A DNA stretch of 64,000 nt, taken from Parabacteroides distasonis. Its GTDB lineage: Bacteria > Bacteroidota > Bacteroidia > Bacteroidales > Tannerellaceae. Shown here piece after piece: positions 42,476-50,208 of this stretch. Each line of letters opens with the position of its first letter. Within the stretch, counting starts at the first letter, position 1. The notes under the pieces are model-generated. The model searched no databases and had not been told where the DNA came from. It saw nothing but the letters and a program-made list of their open reading frames with translations. Both the position numbers and the translations under genes were made by a program. Where the stretch lies: the NCBI GenBank assembly GCA_015060925.1, contig SUXM01000006.1, forward strand, positions 1 through 64,000, read 5' to 3'.

Positions 42476-45400
42476 TTAATTAATTGTCATTTCTGATTTG
42501 AACGGTATAGGGTAGGCTCTTCCGGAATTTACTGAAGGTAAAAACCATATACTGTTATTGTTATTTATATTCCAACCTTTGTAACTGTTAGGGTCGGATA
42601 TCTCATTCGCAGAGAGAGGTTTAGCATAAGCATTATCATAATCCTCATCGGAATAATAATACAAGTAGTTATAAGAAGAGCTTGCTCCACCTTTATTAAC
42701 CATATAATCGTCTTCTTTGTCTTTTAAAGATAAAGAATTACTGATTTGTATATCACTGCCGGCTCTACCAATAAAGTGAGCACCATCATTGGGGAAATCT
42801 CCTGTATTTAAACAATCATGTAGCAGACCACGATCATGAACACGTCCAATAATACCTCCAACTTCATGATCGGAGATATTAGAGCAAGAAATATCTTGAT
42901 AGTTTACACATTGAGAAACAATAATCACATTGTCTGTATAGTCTGTAGCTCCTTTAGATATGGAACTGATACCACCCGCTATACCAACTATTGCACCTGT
43001 AACAATAAATCCGGCAGCGACACCTCCTGTAGCTACAGTTGCTCCAATGGCACACACTGTGGTAGTAATAAGGCTTATTGCGCCCAAAACGGTGTATCCT
43101 ATCTCTTTGTTCTCATTCTTTTTTTCTATTTGTTCAGCTCGCTCATAAATCTTATCAGCGATTTGGTTATTAAAATTTTCATTGTTTGTTTCATCATTAC
43201 CATTTCCCGGCATTAGATAATTAGATAAATCAACGATGTTTTGTGAATGGATAGACTGTACTTCAGAAGAGAACGAGTCTATTGTTAGTTTTGAATTTTT
43301 ACGAATATTGTTTATTTTATTCATAATTTCATCCACACGATCACCTAATTCTGCTTTAATAGAGGCTTCAAGTGTTTCGATATGATGGGGATTGGCTAAA
43401 TGGTCAACTCCATATCCCCATAATACGGTAGATGGGATTTTTAATACAAATTCAACTGCTAATTCTACTGTTTTCATTATATATTTTACACTTTTGGATG
43501 CATGTATCGCATGTTCGACAATGGCAAACGATGGACCAATGAATGACGCAACAATTTCGATGCTACCAAAAACGACTTCAGCTATATTTATTGCCGACCA
43601 TTCGCGAGGATCTCCAAATTCTCCGACAATACCTCCTACGGGAGAGTTTGTTCCGGAGATTTTATTATGGTTACTACAATAATGAATCATGGTATTGTTT
43701 CCCGATAAACCAATAATACCGGCACTATGAGAACCGGAGGATGTTATCAAACCATAGTTTTGACAATTGGCATATACTCCCGAATTTGATAAAGCAGAGA
43801 TACCTGCAATGTAGCTTCTACCTTTAATCTCGCCGGTATTGATTGTATTGTGAATAACCGATAAAGAGGTGTGTCCTGCAATACCTCCTACATGGTCAAC
43901 ACCTGTTACCGATCCTTCATTTATTGAACCTATACATCCAATTTGAGCTTCCCCACAAAGACCTCCTACATGAGATGCTTTTGCGGAAACAGAACCAGAA
44001 TTTGAGCAATAGCGAAGATATGTATTGTTATATAAAGCTCCATTAGTTTCAGTATAACCAAGTCTTGTTGTTCCGATAATACCACCAACACCTTCATATC
44101 CCTTGATTTCACCTGTGTTTGTACAGCCTGAAATATATGAGAAACCTGAACCTCCACAAATACCTCCGGCTCCTCGTCCGGTTGCGTTTTCTGTTTCATC
44201 CGTATAAGCCGTAGCTCCAGTAATGTTTCCGGAGTTGTTGCTTGTGGTTATTGAAAGTGTATCAGCTACACCAATAATACCTCCGGCTCCGGAATAGTTT
44301 GTTTGGACTGTACTGGTGTTTTCACAAAGATCGATAGATGTTAATGAATAGGCACTACTGCTACCAATGATACCTCCAGCATTGTAATCAGCTATAATGG
44401 AGTTATTTATTGATTGGCATTTTTCTATTAGTCCGACAGTGTGCATGTCAATAATTCCGGCGATGCCTCCAACAGCTACTCCATTTTCACTTGCTTTTAT
44501 GGAACTGTTTACTACTTTACAATTGATTATAGAAGAGGTTGTTCGTTCTCCACTTATCGACATGAGACATCCGGCAACACCTCCGACTCCTATACCTCCT
44601 CTGATGTCGGCATTTTTAATTGTGAGATTTTGAATGGATGAATTGGTTATATTACCAAAGAACCCAACTCCACACAAAGAGTCTTGATAACAATACATAT
44701 TACTAATGCTATGATTCCCTCCGTCATAGTATCCAACAAAGGGGTAATCTACACTACCGATAGGAATCCATCCGTCTTCATGTTTACAATAATATGAGGC
44801 ATCGTGAAGAGAAATGTTCGCAACTTGTTTGAAGTAAGCCCCATTAAATTTATCATATTCATAAAAATCTTTTACACCGAGAGTTAGATTATATAAGTGA
44901 GGCCCACAGGTTACGATATACGGATCGTCTTCTGTCCCGGAACCAGTCATTTGCATAGTCTTATCAAATGTGTCAATGACATTCGCTTTATTGTTTTTTA
45001 TTTCAATACGACAACCGAGACCATATTGGTTTGTAAAAGTTTGGTTATTCGTTTCGTCGCTAACTGTTATATTATATTCAAAATAAAGTAATCTGTAAAC
45101 ACCGTTGGTTAGTCCAATGTCAAATTTTACAATGGTTTTATCCCTTTCTTTTTCTAAAAAACATTTACGATTTATTATACTATCGTTAGGAGCAATCATA
45201 TAACATATTACCGTATCCGAAATAGTAAGTTTTTCGGTCTCCGCTTTTAATTCAATAGATTTGAGTTCTCCAACATATTTATCGGGGTTATTTGTTGGAA
45301 TAATGACAGGAAGTTCATCTTCGCAAGCATTAAAAGTTAAACTACATATTATAACAAATAAGAGAAGTCTAACCTGTTTTGTCAAATAGATTCTGTTCAT
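42476..45400 (-). CDS. GLUG-repeat surface lipoprotein with inserted hydrophobic helical domain, 974 aa
   Basis: Lipoprotein signal (LTFNACEDEL, Cys near residue 26). Residues 150-595 carry GLUG repeats (GGVAGCL, GGIAGII, GGIIGSS, GGICGGS, GGLCGEA, GGIAGHT, GGIVGEF), and one more repeat follows at about 825-870 (CVNYQDIS...VGGIIGRVHD). Between them, residues about 597-825 are a helical domain with two hydrophobic parts: 602-663, and 767-813 (IGYTVLGAISLI, VATGGVAAGFIVTGAIVGIAGG), joined by an amphipathic helical linker. The glycine-rich hairpin recalls membrane-inserting parts of pore-forming toxins. First gene of the operon; promoter at 45430-45437. Confidence 0.8.
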   Translation of the reverse strand: MNRIYLTKQVRLLLFVIICSLTFNACEDELPVIIPTNNPDKYVGELKSIELKAETEKLTISDTVICYMIAPNDSIINRKCFLEKERDKTIVKFDIGLTNGVYRLLYFEYNITVSDETNNQTFTNQYGLGCRIEIKNNKANVIDTFDKTMQMTGSGTEDDPYIVTCGPHLYNLTLGVKDFYEYDKFNGAYFKQVANISLHDASYYCKHEDGWIPIGSVDYPFVGYYDGGNHSISNMYCYQDSLCGVGFFGNITNSSIQNLTIKNADIRGGIGVGGVAGCLMSISGERTTSSIINCKVVNSSIKASENGVAVGGIAGIIDMHTVGLIEKCQSINNSIIADYNAGGIIGSSSAYSLTSIDLCENTSTVQTNYSGAGGIIGVADTLSITTSNNSGNITGATAYTDETENATGRGAGGICGGSGFSYISGCTNTGEIKGYEGVGGIIGTTRLGYTETNGALYNNTYLRYCSNSGSVSAKASHVGGLCGEAQIGCIGSINEGSVTGVDHVGGIAGHTSLSVIHNTINTGEIKGRSYIAGISALSNSGVYANCQNYGLITSSGSHSAGIIGLSGNNTMIHYCSNHNKISGTNSPVGGIVGEFGDPREWSAINIAEVVFGSIEIVASFIGPSFAIVEHAIHASKSVKYIMKTVELAVEFVLKIPSTVLWGYGVDHLANPHHIETLEASIKAELGDRVDEIMNKINNIRKNSKLTIDSFSSEVQSIHSQNIVDLSNYLMPGNGNDETNNENFNNQIADKIYERAEQIEKKNENKEIGYTVLGAISLITTTVCAIGATVATGGVAAGFIVTGAIVGIAGGISSISKGATDYTDNVIIVSQCVNYQDISCSNISDHEVGGIIGRVHDRGLLHDCLNTGDFPNDGAHFIGRAGSDIQISNSLSLKDKEDDYMVNKGGASSSYNYLYYYSDEDYDNAYAKPLSANEISDPNSYKGWNINNNNSIWFLPSVNSGRAYPIPFKSEMTIN

Positions 45401-45411
45401 ATTTATATTTG

Positions 45412-45437
45412 TTACATTTATTAAATGTACAAATATA
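45412..45437 (-). promoter_or_regulatory. Promoter with palindromic operator candidate for the GLUG operon
   Basis: The minus-strand -7 box TATATTTG is at 45430-45437. Directly downstream lies the perfect palindrome TACATTTA-TT-TAAATGTA (45412-45429), over the expected transcription start. Confidence 0.5.
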
Positions 45438-45593
45438 TCTTTTTAAAATAAATAAAATATTTAATGTATATTAAATACATATTTAATGCCTCTTTTGTAT
45501 GATTTCCAGTGTAATTGAGAAGTTATAAATATGTTTTACGACATGCTTAACTAATTTTTACAAACATCTCTTTCTTTTTCATATAGGCTCATA

Positions 45594-45601
45594 TAATTTT
45601 G
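45594..45601 (+). promoter_or_regulatory. -7 promoter box for the IclR gene
   Basis: TAATTTTG fits TAnnTTTG, 27 bases before the ATG at 45629. Confidence 0.4.
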
Positions 45602-45621
45602 ATATAATTCTGAACTGATAT

Positions 45622-45656
45622 TTCAAATATGGAAAGTGTTATTCCAAATATGGAAA
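45622..45656 (+). repeat. Two near-palindromic repeats over the IclR start codon
   Basis: TTCAAATATGGAAA (45622-45635) and TTCCAAATATGGAAA (45642-45656) lie about 21 bases, two helical turns, apart and each contains a candidate ATG (45629, 45650). The second has the symmetric core TTCCA-N4-TGGAA. They are candidate autoregulatory sites or a leader duplication that offers two starts. Confidence 0.45.
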
Positions 45657-46435
45657 AAGCAGACGAGGTTTATAAAGTACCCAATCTTGAAAAGGGGATT
45701 GCTGTGCTTGAATATCTGTCACTTAAACCGAAAGGGGAGACACTCCAAGAGATCAAATCTTCATTGGATATCTCCCAAACGACAGCCTATCGTATCTTGA
45801 ATACATTGGTTCGTTTGGAATATTTATTTTATAATGAGGATACAAAAAGATACAAGTTATCACGTAAATTATTAACTTTGGGGTTCAGATTGATTGATGA
45901 GCATACATTATTGGAAACAGTTTTGCCTTATTTGCGTGTCTTGCGTGATGAGGTGAAGGAGACGGTTTGCTTTGGTGTGCTTGGCGATCGGAAGGGTATT
46001 TTCATTGAGCAGGCACAAGGGGTACATGCGTTTTGTTTTGTGTTGACTCCAGGGAAACCCTTTGAATTGCATTGTTCGGCTCCGGGTAAGGCGATTATGG
46101 CCTATCTGCCTGATGCGGTTCGTGACCGTTATTTGTCGTACATGGAGTTTACGTGTTACAATGAGCGGACGATCACTACGATTCCGGCTTATTTGGAAGA
46201 GTTGGAGAAAGTACGCCGGTTGGGGTATGCGTTGGATAATGAAGAAGAATTGAATGGGGTGATTTGTATAGCAGCACCTATTTTGAATTATACCGGGTAT
46301 CCGTCTGGATCCATTTGGATTTCAGGTCCGAAAGACCGCCTGTCAGGGGAGGTTCTTCGGACATTTGCTGGTTGTATAAAGAGGGTTGCTCAATCCATTT
46401 CACATGAATTAGGATATAGTAAAGTGAAAAAATAG
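45629..46435 (+). CDS. IclR-family transcriptional regulator
   Basis: 268 aa (or 261 from the second ATG at 45650). The N-terminal winged helix (VPNLEKGIAVLEYLSL...GETLQEIKSSLDISQTTAYRILNTLVRLEYL, split) and C-terminal effector domain (CFGVLGDRKGIFIEQAQG, CSAPGKAIMAYLP, YALDNEEELNGVICIAAPI) are both complete. IclR proteins sense small carbon compounds, often organic acids. It lies directly in front of the cytochrome/DhaKL locus (5-base gap to the next gene), so it probably controls that locus and may be cotranscribed with it. Confidence 0.88.
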   Translation: MESVIPNMEKADEVYKVPNLEKGIAVLEYLSLKPKGETLQEIKSSLDISQTTAYRILNTLVRLEYLFYNEDTKRYKLSRKLLTLGFRLIDEHTLLETVLPYLRVLRDEVKETVCFGVLGDRKGIFIEQAQGVHAFCFVLTPGKPFELHCSAPGKAIMAYLPDAVRDRYLSYMEFTCYNERTITTIPAYLEELEKVRRLGYALDNEEELNGVICIAAPILNYTGYPSGSIWISGPKDRLSGEVLRTFAGCIKRVAQSISHELGYSKVKK

Positions 46436-46440
46436 AAGCC

Positions 46441-48216
46441 ATGAATATAAAGAAGCACTTATTGCAATGTTCTTTGTTCCTTTGTATGGGTGGTTGTTGT
46501 TCTCATCATGCATACGCAGGGAATCCTCCCTTTTTCCCTACAGATATTGAATTAGGAGTAAAAGGTGAATTGATTATGACGGAGAAGGGGGTGAAGCGGG
46601 TAGATGTGTTTGCTCCGGATGGACAGTCTTTGTTGCGTTCTTTCCCAATGGAAGATACACCGACAGGTTTGTTGGTGGATGGTAATAATGCCTATGTGAC
46701 TACTTTTGAGACCATGGGGCGTTTGCATCTTCTCTCTTTGGAGAGTGGGGAGATTAAGGGGTCTGTAGTTACCGGTTCCGGTGCTTGTGCTCCGATATAT
46801 GGACCGGGTAATAAATATATATATGTATGTAACCAGTTCCAGAATACGGTGACAGAGGTTGATCCGGTTTCCATGCATGTGGTTCGTACGGTGAAGGTTT
46901 TGCGTGAACCGAAATCGGCGGTATTCAGCAAAGATGGAAAGTATCTGTTTGTAACCAATTTCCTTCCTATGCAACGTGCCGATTTGGATTATGTGGCTGC
47001 CAGCGTCTCCGTAATAGAGATGGATGGATTTACCAAAGTCAAAGACATTCAATTGGCAAATGGTAGCAATGCCGTTCGTGGAATTTGTATCACACCTGAC
47101 GGAAAATATATCTACGTGTCACACAATTTAGGACGTTTTACAGTGCCGACTTCGCAGTTGCAACAGGGTTGGATGAATACCAGTGCGTTCAGTGTGATCG
47201 ATGTGGAGAATCAGGCTTTTTTAGGTGCGATCATCGTGGATGAACCGGAAAGAGGTGCTGCCGGCATTTGGAGCATCGCTTGTAATGAGGAGACGGTCTA
47301 TATCTCCCATTCTGGAACACATGATGTCAGTGTGATCGACCATAAAGCGATGTTGGAAAAGTTCTTGAATTACCCGAACAAGGCTGCTTTGGATTATGAT
47401 TTGAATTTTTTGTACGGCTTGCGTGAACGTATCACGTTGGAAGGTAATGGCCCTCGTGAGATCGTGTTATCAAAAGACAAGTTGTATGTGCCGACCTATT
47501 TCGCCGATGTACTGAATATCTTGGATGTTGAAACAAATGAGCTTACGGCGGTGGCATTGAACCCCGATCGTGAAGAAAGTGATATACATAAAGGGGAACG
47601 TTATTTCAATGATGCTTCCCATTGTTTCCAAAATTGGCAGAGTTGTAACGGTTGTCATCCGGGGGGTGCTCGCAGTGATGGTATGAACTGGGACTTGATG
47701 AATGATGGTGTAGGTAATTCCAAGAACTGTAAGAGTCTGTTGTATAGCCATCCGACACCACCGAGTATGATTTCCGGTATTCGTGAAACGGCCGAGTGGG
47801 CAGTTCGTGCCGGATTCCGATTTATCCAGTTTTTTGAAGTGTCTGAAGAGGATGCCGTTTGTGTGGATGCCTATCTGAAGTCACTCGAAGCAGTGCCCAG
47901 TCCTTATTTGGTAAATGGTGAACTATCTGAAAAAGCCAAGGAGGGAAAGAAAGTCTTTGAAAAACTAAAATGTGGAGAATGCCATAGTGGTGTTTATTAT
48001 ACGGACTTGAAGATGCATCGTATCGGTGAAGATATTGAATTTGAGAAGGGATGGGATACTCCAACCTTGCGTGAGGTGTGGCGTACTGCTCCTTATCTGT
48101 TTGACGGACGTGCGGCAACGATGGAGGAGGTCTTCAGTGTACATAAACATGGCATTGAAAAGAAGGTGTCTCAGAAAGAGATTGAGGCATTGACCGAATA
48201 TGTTAATTCTTTGTAA
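46441..48216 (+). CDS. Secreted beta-propeller protein with c-type heme motifs
   Basis: 591 aa with a signal peptide ending near CSHHAYAG. Residues about 30-390 are YVTN/NHL-type propeller repeats (LLVDGNNAYVTTF, KYLFVTNFLPMQRADLDYVAASVSVIEMDG split, KYIYVSHNL, VYISHSGTHDVSVID). The C-terminal part has two heme c sites, C402-NG-C405-H406 and C511-GE-C514-H515, similar to di-heme cytochrome c peroxidase-like modules. It likely acts as an extracytoplasmic electron-transfer or redox enzyme. The cytochrome c assembly gene (54272) is in the same locus. Ends 2 bases before the next start. Confidence 0.82.
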   Translation: MNIKKHLLQCSLFLCMGGCCSHHAYAGNPPFFPTDIELGVKGELIMTEKGVKRVDVFAPDGQSLLRSFPMEDTPTGLLVDGNNAYVTTFETMGRLHLLSLESGEIKGSVVTGSGACAPIYGPGNKYIYVCNQFQNTVTEVDPVSMHVVRTVKVLREPKSAVFSKDGKYLFVTNFLPMQRADLDYVAASVSVIEMDGFTKVKDIQLANGSNAVRGICITPDGKYIYVSHNLGRFTVPTSQLQQGWMNTSAFSVIDVENQAFLGAIIVDEPERGAAGIWSIACNEETVYISHSGTHDVSVIDHKAMLEKFLNYPNKAALDYDLNFLYGLRERITLEGNGPREIVLSKDKLYVPTYFADVLNILDVETNELTAVALNPDREESDIHKGERYFNDASHCFQNWQSCNGCHPGGARSDGMNWDLMNDGVGNSKNCKSLLYSHPTPPSMISGIRETAEWAVRAGFRFIQFFEVSEEDAVCVDAYLKSLEAVPSPYLVNGELSEKAKEGKKVFEKLKCGECHSGVYYTDLKMHRIGEDIEFEKGWDTPTLREVWRTAPYLFDGRAATMEEVFSVHKHGIEKKVSQKEIEALTEYVNSL

Positions 48217-48218
48217 CC

Positions 48219-49313
48219 ATGAACTATTGCGATAAGATACATTATCATATCTTTACAACGGAGTTGGCTCCGTTCAATGAAATGGTGGATGCTTTGCTTG
48301 CACAGCTTCCTAAAGGCGAACAGATCTTGCGATTGGCTTTTTTCGGGAAGCCGGCAGATAATCAGCAGTATGTATCCAGACGGATCATGTTACGTGAAAA
48401 GATTCGTAAATATTACGGCAATCATGAACCTGTATTGAGCTATGTGTCACAACCGCCTTTGAATGCTGGTTTGATATTGGAAGCTCATAGCTATACACCG
48501 GAAGATTCAGATCATCTGACATTCCGCCGTTATAACGGTTTTCCATACGTCACATTGGTGAACCCGGATGGACGTTTCTTGTTTACCGGTGGTTTCCATG
48601 GTGACGTGATCAATTTTGGAGTACAGCAGCAATCAATAGAGGTGTTCCGTATGTTGGGAGAGGTGATGCGTAAAGAGGGATTTCCTATCCGTAGTATCAT
48701 CCGCCAGTGGAATTACATCGAACGGATCACCTGTTTTGACGGAGTGGATCAGCATTACCAGATGTTTAACAATGTTCGGGCTGATTTTTATGAAAAGACG
48801 AAGTGGGATACCGGATATCCGGCTGCAACGGGGATTGGTGCTAACTTAGGTGGTATTTTGGTTGATGTGGATGCGGCTGTATTTGCCCGTCCGGAATGTT
48901 TTGCTACAGCAATAGATAATAAACTACAGGTGGCTGCCCATGCCTATTCGGAACAGGTCTTGGAGGTTGCCCATAAGAAAAAGGCAACCCCGAAGTTTGA
49001 ACGTGCTAAGAGTATGACTTTTGATGATCGCCGGATAATTTATATTTCCGGTACGGCTGCTATCCGTGGTGAAGAGAGTTTGACGGGGGTCGGGTTGGCT
49101 CGCCAATTGCATATCACGATGGAAAACATTGCTGAGTTGATAGGTAATGCGAAGTTAAAGATGTTGCGTGTGTACTTGAAAGAGGAATCATTCTTTGAAG
49201 AGGCTCGTGATTTGTTGGAAGGGTATCAGTTGAATATCCCGATATCTTATATGTGGGCAGATGTCTGCCGGGACAATCTTTTGATTGAGATAGAAGGAAT
49301 AGCAATAGAATAA
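48219..49313 (+). CDS. Rid/YjgF-like protein (chorismatase-like architecture)
   Basis: 364 aa, no signal peptide. The C-terminal half has a YjgF/RidA-like fold (RIIYISGTAAIRGEESLTGVGLARQLHITMENIAELIG, in part) and the N-terminal half a second related lobe (DHLTFRRYNGFPYVTLVNPDGRFLFTGG in part). This two-lobe plan occurs in FkbO/Hyg5-type chorismatases and in uncharacterised relatives of Bacteroidota. Rid proteins hydrolyse reactive imines/enamines; whether this one is an enzyme of a small-molecule pathway is unknown. It lies between two exported redox-type proteins although it should be cytosolic. Confidence 0.65.
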   Translation: MNYCDKIHYHIFTTELAPFNEMVDALLAQLPKGEQILRLAFFGKPADNQQYVSRRIMLREKIRKYYGNHEPVLSYVSQPPLNAGLILEAHSYTPEDSDHLTFRRYNGFPYVTLVNPDGRFLFTGGFHGDVINFGVQQQSIEVFRMLGEVMRKEGFPIRSIIRQWNYIERITCFDGVDQHYQMFNNVRADFYEKTKWDTGYPAATGIGANLGGILVDVDAAVFARPECFATAIDNKLQVAAHAYSEQVLEVAHKKKATPKFERAKSMTFDDRRIIYISGTAAIRGEESLTGVGLARQLHITMENIAELIGNAKLKMLRVYLKEESFFEEARDLLEGYQLNIPISYMWADVCRDNLLIEIEGIAIE

Positions 49314-49348
49314 GACAAATATTATTAACTCAATAAACAGTTTTGAAA

Positions 49349-50179
49349 ATGAAAAAGAATTGGATCAAATTATTTGCGATGGGAGCTTTAATGGTTTCTA
49401 TGGCTTCTTGTGGTGGTAACACTGGTGCTAAAGGTGGTGCTTGTAGCGGTAACGGTGATTGTGCTCATGATTCTGAATGTACAGAACAATGTGATGGTAA
49501 TCATGCTGATTGCGATGGTAACCACTCTGCATGTGAAGGTAACCACTTAGAATGTGATGGTAGCCATTCAGGTAAAAAAAATAATGCTAACTGTAAAAAA
49601 AATAAAGGTATGAAGTATTCTAAGAAATTTACAAATGCCGATTTCTATAAAGACGGCAAATTCCAACAGGAAGTAGCAATCGAAGCAATGAAAGACATGT
49701 TTGCTTTTTATAACATTCCTTTCACAGAATTGATGGCTAAAGATATGTGGGTAACAGACTTTGGTTTGGGTGATTTTGAAAACGTAGGTATGGGTGGTAT
49801 TTTCTGGGTTAATGACGCAGAACAGGGTTACTTCGCTCATGCTATCTATTTGCTTCCGGGTCAGATGATTCCAGAACACGCTCACGTAAAGACAAAATTC
49901 CCGGCTAAACATGAATCTTGGATGGTAAATAAAGGTTGGGTGTATAACTTCTCTGAAGTAGGTGAAGCAACTCCGAATGCTCCGGCAATCCCTGCAACTC
50001 ATGGTGCAATCAAGAGTAAGAACTTCGTTGTTCAGAATGTAGGTGATGTGCTTCGTTTGAAAGAATTAGGTACATTCCACTTCATGATGGCAGGACCGGA
50101 AGGTGCTATCGTTGACGAATGGGCATGCTACCATGATAATGCAGGTTTACGTTTCACAAACACTAAAGCTGCTTTATAA
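49349..50179 (+). CDS. Cupin-like lipoprotein with Cys/His heptad repeat
   Basis: 276 aa; ATG at 49349 preferred over a TTG six bases upstream. Lipobox MASCGG. Right after the lipid anchor comes a Cys/His-rich region, with four heptads C-[DE]-G-[NS]-H-x-x (CDGNHAD, CDGNHSA, CEGNHLE, CDGSHSG) at about residues 46-73, then a Lys/Asn linker. Residues about 90-276 look like a cupin (HAIYLLPGQMIPEHAHV, AKHESWMVNKGWVYNF, FHFMMAGPEGAIV) related to D-lyxose isomerase-type sugar isomerases. The His cluster PEHAH fits a metal site. Codon use is strongly biased (GGT, GCT, CGT), suggesting high expression. Confidence 0.7.
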   Translation: MKKNWIKLFAMGALMVSMASCGGNTGAKGGACSGNGDCAHDSECTEQCDGNHADCDGNHSACEGNHLECDGSHSGKKNNANCKKNKGMKYSKKFTNADFYKDGKFQQEVAIEAMKDMFAFYNIPFTELMAKDMWVTDFGLGDFENVGMGGIFWVNDAEQGYFAHAIYLLPGQMIPEHAHVKTKFPAKHESWMVNKGWVYNFSEVGEATPNAPAIPATHGAIKSKNFVVQNVGDVLRLKELGTFHFMMAGPEGAIVDEWACYHDNAGLRFTNTKAAL

Positions 50180-50208
50180 TTCTCATTTGCCTTATAATCT
50201 ATTCAAAT

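Noticed and set aside
39511-45400. Dense short repeats that could suggest CRISPR or satellite DNA
   Set aside because: They are in-frame protein repeats (GLUG, GGIVG) with irregular spacing and no conserved DNA spacer pattern.
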